From the NCBI RefSeq assembly GCF_000327385.1, contig NW_008707225.1, forward strand, positions 2,404,908 through 2,468,907: a stretch of 64,000 nucleotides of DNA. Direction: 5' to 3'. This DNA comes from Lottia gigantea (taxonomy: Eukaryota; Mollusca; Gastropoda; Lottiidae). The notes beneath the pieces are model-generated. The model ran no database searches and was not told the origin of the DNA. It worked only from the letters and a program-made list of their open reading frames with translations. The translations under genes were made by a program, and so were the position numbers. Positions 33,844 through 45,469 of the stretch are shown piece after piece (positions within the stretch are counted from its first letter, which is position 1; each line of letters opens with the position of its first letter).

Positions 33844-36266
33844 GTAAATATACATTTAAATTTTTGATACGACGGACATTTAAGCATACTTTTTTTGAAT
33901 TGTATCTACCCCTTCAACCTCGAATGAAACAATAAATCTGTCCTGTTTATTTTTTTTTGTTATTCACACGTCACACGTTAAAGAAAGAACACGTTCTCGG
34001 AATTGGTAACGTTCGATTGAAATCGATGTCAAACTTGTATCGTAACATTTAACTTTAGTTAACTCTCCAATCAATCCTCTCGACTTGATCAAAAATTACT
34101 CTTTCGCAATTTTCTGTACCCCTTGTTACTTTATGTCGCCTTTCCAGATACCGGTAATTGGGCACCGTGGTCTAACTACACAACTTGCAGCGTTTCCTGT
34201 GGAGTAGGAAGTCGAGTGAGACTAAGAGCATGTGAAAATCCAGAACCAGTTTATGGTGGAAGGTGTCCTGGACCTATTCTACAAGGAATGATATGTTTTC
34301 AACCTGACTGTCCAGGTTAGCAAATTTATATAGTTTTTAGCGAACTCCTCCACAAATATGACGAATCTGTTTCTTTCATATTGGCTTATTTTGGTCAGGC
34401 ATTGATCTGATTGTATCTTATGATGTTAACTCATTTAGTAGTGGTGGGTGTCAGCGTGCTTCCTCTTTTCGAAACACCTGATGGTACCTCTCTTCGGAGA
34501 AGACCACTACTACATCCCTTTTACTCTTGATTTTTCCATGTTCAATTTGAACGAGATTTTGGTTTCGTAAAGTAAAAAAAAATCAATATTATCATACTTT
34601 ATTTTTATATTTAATGCAAACAAAAAATATCTTTACAATATATGACTCTGATCACGTTTGTAGATCATCTGATATAGATTTAGTCTATATCAAGTCAATA
34701 CCTTTTAATAATTCAGAATATTTACCATGAACAGGCTTATCAACAAGAAATCTATACCCCTGACTTTCTGCAAAGGATGTTTACTCTCAACATCATATAA
34801 GCGATACAAAAAGCATAACACAACTGGTGATCTCGATACGTTCATGTCTTTCATGTCTTGTCCTTCCGTTCAAATTATCTCTTAAAGTAACCTTCCTATG
34901 TTGATGTGATTTTCAAATATTCGAATGTAGGGCGAGAAAATTTGTTTTTTTTTTATGAAACGATATAAAACACTACTAACAGTTTCTTAATTTCGTAATG
35001 CATAACAATCAGTGCAAATAAACGTGCAGCCACTTAAACCAGACCACAATGGATTTTACCTTAGGTCAAATTTAAATATCTTACACATCGATAACTTTTA
35101 CCTACGATGTCATCTTTAAGATTGTTCAACCGTATGTATGTGAACATATTATACGAATTTAAACGCTTTCCTTTGATTTCATATGGTAAAAGACGTGATA
35201 TTGCGCTTGTCCTGGAATGCTAAAGTGCTTTACCTTTCGTTGTCTTCAAATAGTTTTCTGAAAACTGGAAATAGAATGTTTGAAGCTAGCACTCATTACG
35301 AAAATTAAACTTTAAATATAGTTAAAGATACCTCCGGTGTACCATAATTATAGCTGACAATTACCGTACAATACTTACTCGTATAACATAATATTTCATG
35401 AAATTCGTCCGTAATTCAGAATAGTCTACGTTTCCGGGATAAATGAATTGAAGCATGAGTTGAAAAAGGGTGGTCATTTGACGAAAATAAATGTTATCTT
35501 TCAATCCCAAGCTCATGTGTGGTATAATTATATATATTTTATGTATTTAGATATAGTGTGTGCACGACACATTGAATATGTCTACGATTCGTCCACAACT
35601 TCATGTATTAAAGTATTCACACAAAAGAAAAATTTTGATGATGCTAACTCCGCATGTGAACAAGAGGGAGCTCATCTCTTTAAAATGGATTCTGTTGAAA
35701 GGAAAGAATTTGCTATGACAATTGTGACTGCTGGTGAGTTATAAATGTGCAGTTATATACGATTCATAAAAATTGTTTGTTGTATCTTTTATATTTTTTT
35801 TATACATGTTCATCGCCTTCTCCATCTGATTAAAATTGATGTTTCATTAGAGTTTTATGCAGGTTACTACATTCTCCATTCATGATCTATATAATGAACA
35901 GGTACATCCCATTGTGAGTCGATATGGTAATTATAAAGGAGGTTTCTGTATAGATACTAATATTTCTCCGATTTTTGTAGTAGTTTTTGTTTAGATAAAC
36001 CGCTAAATCCACTTTTGAACCCAAAATATTGTTTTTTTTTTATTTCAGTATCGTCATTAAATAGTTTTCTAATAGGCGGAAGAGATTATAATGATACAGA
36101 TATTTATACATGGACAGATGGGTCAGTGGTTTCATGGACAACGCCACCAAACGATCCAGCTCAAAATTGTATCCGTTTGAATACTGCTTTGTCTCAAATG
36201 GATGAAACATTTTGTAATGTAAAGGCAGCATTTATCTGCGAGCAAACTGTATGGTCAGAAAATTAA
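33537..36266 (+). CDS. Gene B: secreted PAN - TSP1 - C-type lectin domain protein
   Basis: Four exons, 33537-33843, 34148-34315, 35551-35733 and 36049-36266, join in one frame to 876 nt (291 aa). All junctions are phase 1. Order: signal peptide (MLSFFLLYLQFLPYAVA; the first ATG is at 33537, a second in-frame ATG at 33552), PAN module (Cys 55, 59, 65, 77), one TSP1 repeat, and a six-cysteine CTLD. It matches gene A in plan, exon phases, PAN cysteine spacing and CTLD exon 1 length, but has one TSP1 repeat instead of five. It is compact: all introns are under 1.3 kb. AATAAA at 36335-36340, about 70 bases after the stop, is a likely polyadenylation signal. Secreted recognition or adhesion role inferred; ligand unknown. 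Confidence 0.82.
34148..34315 (+). CDS. Gene B exon 2: TSP1 repeat
   Basis: A 168-nt phase 1-1 exon, acceptor TTTCCAG and donor GGTTAG. It encodes WAPWSNYTTCSVSCGVG, R.RAC, NPEPVYGG and two further cysteines at the end. It is one residue shorter than the shortest gene A repeat. The WxxW and CSVSCG modification patterns are kept. Confidence 0.9.
34316..35550. other. Gene B intron 2
   Basis: A 1.2-kb intron. About 34470-34500 is an inverted relative of 6365-6405 (TACCATCAGGTGTTT block). No extra TSP1 exon was found. Confidence 0.45.
35551..35733 (+). CDS. Gene B exon 3: C-type lectin domain, first half
   Basis: A 183-nt phase 1-1 exon, acceptor TATTTAG and donor GGTGAG. It carries three cysteines and KNFDDANSACEQEGAHLFKM. 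Length, phase and motif order equal gene A exon 7. An alternative TAG acceptor six bases downstream (35556) would keep neither phase nor the preceding Asp codon. Confidence 0.85.
36049..36266 (+). CDS. Gene B exon 4: C-type lectin domain, second half, and stop
   Basis: Terminal exon with FLIGGRDYNDTDIYTWTDG, VSWTTPPNDPAQNC, QMDETFC and AFICE, followed by a short tail and TAA at 36264-36266. As in gene A the EPN/QPD triplet is absent (TTPPNDP) and MDExxC is conserved. Confidence 0.85.
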
Positions 36267-36334
36267 AGTACCATGCATTCACAACTGTACACCTACCCTG
36301 GCTTTTTATTTATTCTCTTATCATTGTAGGTCAA

Positions 36335-36340
36335 AATAAA
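36335..36340 (+). promoter_or_regulatory. Candidate polyadenylation signal of gene B
   Basis: AATAAA on the plus strand, about 70 bases after the gene B stop codon, followed by AT-rich sequence. Confidence 0.45.
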
Positions 36341-39300
36341 TCGTTAAAATGTCACTGATATTTTCTCAATTGAGGCATGTGGTACACAATGTAGAACAAG
36401 ATACTGGCAAACACCCTTTTCACATTTGGAAAGACATACTATGATGGCATTGCTTAACTTTCTAAAAGGCATGATTTTAATTACAATCAATGATGATAAA
36501 CTATATTTCTGGTTCTGAATATTTGTACATAAAGAAATCACAATGTTCTTGAGGAATAAACAATGTGCAAAATAAAATATGTTTACCACCATATCAACTT
36601 GGAAACCTCTGTATCCCTCTAAGAGCGGCGGTACAGGGGAGTAATTGCCCACACCCGCAATTGCACCTACTTCATTTCTAACAAAATTAGAAAAAATGAT
36701 TTTCAAATGTTTTTGCCCCAAGATATGTCAGAAGGCACAATATCAATTTTCTTTTTCAAAGATGTTATTGTGAAGAACTCTTTCAGATGTTCAGATGGAG
36801 GCTTTTGCGCTACACAAAGCTATCGCTAGTTTAGTTAGAATGAGATGAGAATAGTATTCTCAAAAAGCCTAGGTCATGAAGTAGGAAACAAAATCAAAGG
36901 ATGAGATAGTTAGTGTAAACAATAGTTAAAAATAGTTATGATTAAAATAATGAAAGTATGAAAACCTTGTTTTTTCTCGGTTTTTAGTCTTATCGACGTT
37001 TGTCTCATAAAGCTGGCTCCGGCATTGCCCAATTGGGCAACTCCCTAAATGATACATAAGAATTAAAATCGTACAAATATTCCAAAACAATTGCTCTGGA
37101 CGTTATAGAGAACCGTAAGTGCCCGTATTCTAGTATTAATGACCGATATCATTTAAAGAAGAAAAGGCAGGATGCAGGTTCTCATTAAATAGTCATAAAC
37201 ATTGGTTAACAAAGAGTGGTACCATTACCTCTTTACCGACTACTATCTATTAAATTCCTATTTGCATATAATTGGATTATTTGGTTGTCTTAATCACGAA
37301 AGATCCATCGATGATAAAAAAAACATATCATATTATAGGATTTTTTTTAATGTTTTTTTTTTTGGCAAAATGGAAATAAGTATATTTTCTACATTTCGTG
37401 CCTTATATTCATTCCAATTTCGATGATTTTGAGAGTTGAAAAAATTGTGTTAGAAATGAAAATAGGTCATATGAATTCAGCTGGCAGCAATACCAAAAAC
37501 ACATCGGATCGCTTTGATGGTAAATTCCACACGTCACGGGAGAAAATTAGAAGTGCGTGTTTTGTGTGGTAATTTATCATTCTCTGACAGGGGTATGCAG
37601 ATCTGGGGTTAGCGAAACTATCAATTCCTTTCGTCTCCTTCCATATTGACATATTTTCTTTCAGACAAAAAATTGAAAACGATCAAAGAGGCCGCGTTGT
37701 TATGTAGGAATTATTGAAGGCGGAATGGTGAATTAATGTTCAATCAGTACTAGTTAATACTGTTTGACAGTTACACAGCCTTCAATTCTTTCTCATTATT
37801 CTTAAATACGCCCTTTACATAATTTCTTGTCGTTAATAAAGAGGATTAGAGATAATAAAATACTGACGATTAATAAAAGACGTGGTATTAAATTACATTA
37901 GAATGTTGTCATCCAGAACTAAGGTTATCTCCCTTTTATTATATCTTTTCAAAGATAGGAAAGGTATATTAATCTGCAGAACACACAGATATTATTAAAA
38001 ATGGAATTACTTCACATCACAAAAGAAATAAAATTTTCAGAATTTAATTTTCTCAGTTCCATTGATTTCTTGAAGTAGTCTGAAATTCTCCTGTATCGTG
38101 TGTTAGCATTGTCAATGACTCCAGGAAAACGGTGGCAGGTTGAAGGCAATGATAAATGAGGTATAATTGTGGAAGTCGTTTCTCTCGTCTACTGGGCCAA
38201 CTTTAATCCCGCTTGCATCTGGAAAGGGCACAAATTATAACACGAGTGTGGTTGGAGGTCATAGACCATTCATCATAGCGACACATGTAACTAGTAGTCA
38301 GTGTGTGAGAGTACCTTTAATTACAGTGACTACCAGTTCAAACTAACGACAACCTTACAATTAACTCTTCTGATTCTTTACCCACCTCATATATCTTCTT
38401 CTTACACCTTCTTAATACTAATCATAGCTTTTCTTTTTAATAACAAACACTTTAAACTGTTCAAATTACTATTGTTTTTCTATCATCTTCCACAACTGTT
38501 AGTCTTTTTGGTCAGATTGCTGTTAGTCTTTTTTGCGATTAGAGTGATGAGTGATCGGTAGAATGTTAATCCTGTCCATTGACATTGTAATAAGGATGGG
38601 AAGTTAAAATACTTACAAGATTCCCCTCGAAAGTCTTTCGTTGACATCAATTGAACGAGACATCGAATGAAGCGTTGGTTATGCAAACATTTTTACCCTA
38701 ATCGGTTTTACCATTTGGTGCTTTACAAATGTGCAATCCAAAGTAACTGATTAAAAAGCAATGGGTAGATAATATCGACTGATAAAGCAAATTTACCCTC
38801 AACATACACTGCGCAGTTTACACTGCCGTTTTTATAACTAATAATTAGATGATCGGTTGTCACAATGCTGTTTTCTGGTTAGCTCTGACCCAAAATATTC
38901 AAAACGATATGAGTTAGCAAGTGCGCATTCTGTTGTTGAAAAAAATATTCAGAATGCACTTATTTACTTCTGAAAACTTTGTTAACAAGACAAGTTGTTG
39001 CTTGCTCATAAAACAACATAAAGTTGAGCGTGGGAATGACCAGTTTATATCCAGTGTCAGCTGTCATCACTTGTCACCTGTGTCTGTTTATATTTTACGG
39101 TAAATAAGTAAGTTACCTGTAGAATGAGTAAGCAAGAGATGTCAAGTAGTGTAGTTGTGTATGTATAACTTGTATTAATTGTCCACACAACGTGCGAAAT
39201 ATTGTTCATTTTCACTCCCTGGATGTTATACCACAAGCAGAGACCGCTGATATTTAGGGATGAACGCCGGAAAAGATCCAGACCCTGAATATATTTTATA

Positions 39301-40496
39301 ATAATTTTTTAAAGATATTGGGCTAGAATAAATACATTTCAGCGGAAAATTTACAAAGTCTGTCGTATGATATCTGTAGATTTGGTTAATCGGATTTCTA
39401 TATATGTTACAATACCTTTGATCAGCATTAATCTAATTTGAAATATCCATAGACTACTCGGTCTCTCCCCTGCCTTAACTGTAGTCTTGCTGGGATTAAT
39501 GTGTAAGGCGTAAACTTTTGTTGAGCAAAACATTCTGTTGCGCAAAACCTTAAATTCAGATGCCTCCGATAAGTACATCATGGATATTCTAAAAGAAAAT
39601 TATCGGTTCACTTGTAGATTCAAAATGGAAAACTAAACAATGTTTTTGAGCCAACTTGGCATATTTGCTTGATAGGTTGACGGAAGTAAGAGCGCAATAT
39701 GTATTGTTTCCTCCTTGAATACTCTTTAAACCACACCTTTCTAAATAAATCTGAATTATTTGATTGAACTTTGATTTTGATTTTATCGGATGAATGTCGT
39801 TTACTACTTTTCAGCAATTGTTGCAACAATCAGTTATGTAAGCAATCGTTAACCTATAGTTGTCTAAATACTTATGTTCGATCTCAATCGATTTTCACTC
39901 CTGGTTTCTCTACAATTTGATAAAAACGTACTGAATTCTATGTATTCGGGTTATGTTTTAACGTTCCCTTATACACTATATCAGGACGTCACGGGTACTA
40001 TCAGCATAGGTGAGTATTGTTCCTTCCATTCTTCACTTAATTATAGTCGAACTAGACGTTTTTTTTAAGTTCCATAAATAGATGATATAGCTCCATCAGG
40101 TGGTACTGTCCAATTACTTTGACTTACAAAGACTTTGCGAGAGAGTTGACCTTGCTGCAGAAAAGCAACAAGATGTTCTGAAAAAAAAACCCATGATTTG
40201 CTTCGCGGCCTTCGTCAGAGTACTTATTGCATTGGGGCTGTTGGACTTCAGACTCCAATGGATGACACTAAAACGCATCAATATGTTTTGATGTAAATGA
40301 AATGTTCTATTTAGTGAATGATTGGCAGTAAAATATGCCGTGTACTGACATTATGGAAAGACTGTGAGGTGATTTGCGATTACTGTATTTTTATTATTTT
40401 AAGAAGATTATGTCGTTATTTGACATGTTGTTGGTTTAGCAGTGCAATGATGGTATATACGAGAATCGATAGAACTGTACAACTCTTTTAGACTAG
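36341..40496. other. Intergenic DNA between gene B and the minisatellite
   Basis: About 4.1 kb with no supported exon, RNA gene or classified element. TTGCCCAATTGGGCAA (37025-37040) is a perfect 16-base palindrome. TTGATTGAACTTTGATTTTG at about 39763-39782 recurs at about 41903-41922 next to the minisatellite. Confidence 0.4.
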
Positions 40497-41904
40497 CTTT
40501 TTCTAAAGAGTGTATTTGACCATCTATTTCTAAAGAGTGTATTTGACCATCTATTTCTAAGAGTGTATTTGACCATCTATTTCTAAGAGTGTATTTGACC
40601 ATCTATTTCTAAGAGTGTATTTGACCATCTATTTCTAAAGATTGTATTTGCCCATCTATTTCTAAAGAGTGTATTTGACCATCTATTTCTTAAGAGTGTA
40701 TTTGACCATCTATTTCTAAAGAGTGTATTTGACCATCTATTTCTTAAGAGTGTATTTGACCATCTATTTCTAAAGAGTGTATTTGACCATCTATTTCTAA
40801 AGAGTGTATTTGACCATCTATTTCTAAGAGTGTATTTGACCATCTATTTCTAAGAGTGTATTTGACCATCTATTTCTAAGAGTGTATTTGACCATCTATT
40901 TCTAAGAGTGTATTTGACCATCTATTTCTAAAGAGTGTATTTGACCATCTATTTCTTAAGAGTGTATTTGACCATCTATTGCTAAAGAGTGTATTTGACC
41001 ATCTATTTCTAAAGAGTGTATTTGACCATCTATTTCTAAAGAGTGTATTTGACCATCTATTTCTAAAGAGTGTATTTGACCTATTTGACCATCTATTTCT
41101 AAAGAGTGTATTTGACCATCTATTTCTTAAGAGTGTATTTGACCATCTATTTCTAAAGATTGTATTTGACCATCTATTTCTAAAGAGTGTATTTGACCAT
41201 CTATTTCTAAAGAGTGTATTTGACCATCTATTTCTAAGAGTGTATTTGACCATCTATTTCTAAAGAGTGTATTTGACCATCTATTTCTAAGAGTGTATTT
41301 GACCATCTATTTCTAAGAGTGTATTTGACCATCTATTTCTAAAGAGTGTATTTGACCATCTATTTCTTAAGAGTGCATTTGACCATCTATTTCTAAAGAG
41401 TGTATTTGATTTTCTATTTCTAAAGAGTGTATTTGACCATCTATTTCTAAAGAGTGTATTTGATTTTCTATTTCTAAAGAGTGTATTTGACCATCTATTT
41501 CTAAAGAGTTTATTTGACTTTCTATTTCTAAAGAGTGTATTTGACCATCTATTTCTAAACAGTGTATTTGGCTATTTATTTCTAAAGAGTGTATTTGACC
41601 ATCTATTTCTTAAGAGTGTATTTGACCATCTATTTCCAAAGAGTGTATTTGACCATCTATTTCCAAAGAGTGTATTTGACCATCTATTTCTTAAGAGTGT
41701 ATTTGACCATCTATTTCTAAAGATTGTATTTGACCATCTATTTCCAAAGAGTGTATTTGACCATCTATTTCTTAAGAGTGTATTTGACCATCTATTTCCA
41801 AAGAGTGTATTTGACCATCTATTTCTAAAGAGTGTATTTGACCATCTATTTCTTAAGAGTGTATTTGACCATCTATTTCTAACGATTGTATTTGACCATC
41901 TATT
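40497..41904. repeat. 27-bp minisatellite, about 50 units
   Basis: A tandem array of a 26-27 bp unit containing AGAGTGTATTTGACCATC followed by TATTTCTAA. Units differ mainly in a short A tract (TAAGAG, TAAAGAG or CTTAAGAG) plus rare substitutions. Unit variants are interspersed and not blocked. Because 27 is a multiple of three, long open frames appear on both strands (repeating LFLKSVFDH on plus, RNRWSNTLF on minus). These are by-products of the repeat and not genes. Confidence 0.97.
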
Positions 41905-42004
41905 GATTGAACTTTGATTTTGTGAAAGATCCTGTTTGAATTTTGAGTAACTAATACATTGATGATTGGTCTGAGCACGATTTGGATCTAAAATTGTATC
42001 GGAT

Positions 42005-42023
42005 GAACTCTCTCTTCAAAGTT

Positions 42024-42061
<38 letters not shown>

Positions 42062-42069
42062 ACTCGTGC
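42005..42069 (-). pseudogene. 28S rRNA gene fragment (65 bp)
   Basis: On the minus strand, 42069-42005 reads as the strongly conserved 5' part of 28S rRNA. It includes CGATAGCGAACAAGTACCG, GTGAGGGAAAG and TTGAAAAGAACTTTGAAGAG. No neighbouring rDNA is present on either side. It lies in the 167-bp spacer between the two minisatellite blocks and ends within a few bases of the second block. It is too short to function. Confidence 0.85.
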
Positions 42070-42071
42070 AA

Positions 42072-42350
42072 GACCATCTATTTCTAAAGAGTGTATTTGA
42101 CCATCTATTTCTAAAGAGTGTATTTGACCATGTATTTCTAAAGAGTGTATTTGACCATCTATTTCTAAAGAGTGTATTTGACTATTTATTTCTAAAGAGT
42201 GTATTTGACCACCCATTTCTTAAGAGTGCATTTGACCATCCATTTCTAAAGAGTGTATTTCACCATCTATTTCTTAAGAGCGTATTGACCATGATTTCAC
42301 CATGTATTTCTATTTGATCATATATTTCTACTAAAGAGTGCATTTGACCA
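42072..42350. repeat. Second block of the 27-bp minisatellite, diverged
   Basis: About eight to ten units of the same repeat, with more substitutions and broken spacing towards the right end (about 42285-42350). The array is older or decaying there. Confidence 0.9.
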
Positions 42351-45131
42351 ATGCGCATTGGCATCTAAACAAAAGAGTTTCTTTCAAAAGTTCATTTACT
42401 TTACACCCACATAGTTTTTAGAACCTTCTTGGAGTATCTTTAAAGAAAATAACAGTCTTTCCAAGCTGAAATTATTTCTATCGTCAGTGATATGATATTC
42501 ATACCAGAAATTGTGAGAAAATTGGCAGTTATCATCGTGACTGTAATTATACCAGTTAGATGCTGGACATTTCTATTAACTTGTAATGAGGATTTCAAAC
42601 CACAGAATGAGATACTGAGAAGTCTGTTTAGTTTGCTTAGTAATTGCCACACATCCATAAACCATCTTTAGGTTTAGACAAATATCACCTGAACATCAAG
42701 CTGAACTATATATTTTGAACACCAAAATCAAGAACACGGTTTATACATCGGACCAACTGATTAAGAAGGGTTTCAAATGCAAGACGTGAATTTAATGGGT
42801 CAACTAGAGTATGCCTGATTGTAATATTACAGTTATTTCTGATGGAAACTACGTTTCTCTGATCACTCACAATTTTAAATGCCGTGCCTCGGTTTTGGCA
42901 ATAAGGGTAGTATAGCAAATCAATTTAAAGTCCGCTGTCAGTTTAACTTCCCCACTTTTGAATGCTAACTCTTATTGACACCCTACTGAGACCAGTTTTC
43001 TTCATGTCACTTTAGTGTTAAATATAAATGACACGTCGTTATTAGGGCAAACAATAAATTCATTTGTCTAATTATATCTAATGACTCCTGATAGTTATAT
43101 TATTATATTTGAAGGCAGATTGGATTATGACTGACAATTTGTAACCAATTCGTTCTGACTTGGTTCAGATCAAACTGTTTTGATTGACATTGTCACCGTT
43201 TATCTGCCAGTAGGGTGCAACGTGCTTTCATCAATTGTTTTTTTTAACTAACACCAAGCATTTTAATGTTTAGATCGTCGCGTAGTACTCTACAGAACAC
43301 AACTAAATATGAAAATCTTTTTATTTTTGGACACGTGATCTCGTATTTCGGAAAAAGTTTTGAAGGGCAAGCTCATTCTTCAATAACACTGTTACCAATT
43401 TGAACTTTGGAAATTTGGAAAGTTCACTTAGTTAGTTTACGAATAGATAAGATGGTATTCAAGGTTAATATTAAGATATAAATATTTAGTTGATTAACAG
43501 AAGTTCATGTTATTTGCCCTTGGAGGATGTCACGTAATGTCTCAAGTTAATATACGAGGTATTTGAAGTTGTTTTTTGATTACGTTTAATATTTTATTCG
43601 TAAACTATATATCTATGTATCACATTTATATATATTTTTAAATATTTTTTCATAGGTTTAGAAATGTGAGTAAGAAGTGTTAGTGAAGATGTTTAAAAAA
43701 ATAACCAATAACGTAGGGTAAAAAGTTATGTATACCTGGTGAAAAGTGTGACAGAATGAAAATATAACTATATTAGGGGTTTTTTTTTTAGAGAAAATGT
43801 CAAAATAATGTAAAATATTTGAAAAGCTTTGACAAAAAACTTGGTAAAAACTGTTTGCCAACTCATGATACCTGCAATTAAACAATGTTCATTAATTATT
43901 ATTTATTACAACTTAGCTCATATTAGACATAGGCCTACAGTAGGATTGATCAAAACTGATGTAAATATATGTTGACGAGAATAAATTTCAGAACAGATTT
44001 TATTATATCAAAACGAAACGAAAACTTAAAAAAGTAAAAGAAATTTTTATTTCAAATGAAATATTTATTCAGTCATTGAGCAATTTATATACAAACAATA
44101 AATACTATGTTTTTAACATAATTAGAATACATGGGAGAATTCATAATAATATTAGCACTTCATTTCAAATATTGTATAATAATGATAGTGATAAGACTAG
44201 ATAGAGACTCAATTAGCCTTCATAATGAGGTCTGGAAATCCTTGAAAACAAATAAATAATAGAACAAACAAATAGACTTCTCAGCAATTGTTATCGGATG
44301 ATATGATGTATTGGAGATGAGAATATATTTAATGGTGGGTGTCTGTTTCAGACCCACCATACTCGGACTGAAATCCTGTTGAACAACATTTTGAACATAT
44401 CCGGAACAGCATTGGTAAATAAAACACACTGAAAACACATGGTAAAATTACTAACCCCAAAACTTCTGAAGGTCAGCAAAGTATAAAAATTCCACAGAAA
44501 TAGTGCTTGTTCAATCGTAAACATTTTTAAAAACACGAAACAGAATCCTCGAAAGATAACAAGAAAATTCAGACGCAAGAATGATGCATGATGTGATTGT
44601 TCTTTAATCTGTCAATCGAGATCAGGGTAATTTATTTTTTTTCAAAGAGAAATACACATTTCTTACATTTATTTACAATCTAATGATGTATTAGCGTGTG
44701 TGAAATGGTTGGTGAACACGATCAAACTGAACTTTCAAATCCACGTGAAAATTTATCCCGAATCATATAAAATAAATAATAAGGCAGTTCTTTTAAGAAA
44801 TAACAGATCTGAAACTCAACAAAATTGTGTGCACATAAAAGTGTCGAAAGAGTTCCATTAATTAAAATTGTGAATAAAAAAATGGAATGTCTAAAAAAAA
44901 TTAGAGGGAAAAAATTCAGGGAAGTTTCACTTTTTATTACCAAATCCATATTTTCTAAAACTAAGGAAATGTTTAGAAACAAAACTCTTAAACGTGCTTA
45001 AGTGGAAACATCTTTTAGTTGAGAACACCACTGAATCCACAGCATTATCAAGGTTTTTCAATGAATTTAAATCACAGATTCTGACGAACCAAAAAGTTAA
45101 TAAAAGAAACATAATAAATACAAGTTTCACT
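42351..45131. other. 3' flank of Hox1
   Basis: No gene and no recognised mobile element. On the minus strand AATAAA-type hexamers downstream of Hox1 occur, for example at about 44933-44938, roughly 195 bases beyond the stop codon. The 3' UTR may therefore lie here. Confidence 0.4.
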
Positions 45132-45469
45132 TTATCGTGTATCATGACACATGGCTAAATTTGGCACAGTTAAAGCATCTAATGTCAATTGGCATGTGTC
45201 TACACCGGATTTTTCAAACTGGACTTCACGCATGCGCTTCTTTTGTTTCATTCGTCGATTTTGGAACCAAATTTTAACTTGTGTTTCATTGAGACCTAAA
45301 GATGCAGCTATTTCTATTCTTCTAGCTCGTGTGAGATATTTATTAAAATGGAACTCTTTTTCTAATTCTGTTAACTGCTTATTAGTAAAATTTGTTCTTC
45401 CTGAATTTGGTCCTGTTTGTGGCGCTGCAGTCGACGGTGGTGTATATCCATATTCGCCAGGTTTTCCGG
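45132..45469 (-). CDS. Hox1: Hox1 exon 2: homeodomain
   Basis: A 338-nt coding exon after TTTTCAG. It holds the homeodomain with helix 3 ([18 protein letters not shown]) and ends TAA at 45132-45134. The homeodomain is complete. The linker from hexapeptide to homeodomain is only about 24 residues. Confidence 0.97.

Noticed and set aside
37025-37040. Perfect palindrome TTGCCCAATTGGGCAA as a regulatory site
   Set aside because: A single 16-base palindrome with no nearby gene start. It may be chance.
40583-41263. Open frames of 86-125 aa on both strands as a repeat protein
   Set aside because: They exist only because the minisatellite period is 27 bp. Unit length variants break them at random, and no start context or splice sites accompany them.
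40497-41904. CRISPR-like regular repeats
   Set aside because: Units are directly abutting without unique spacers, in an animal genome. This is a minisatellite.
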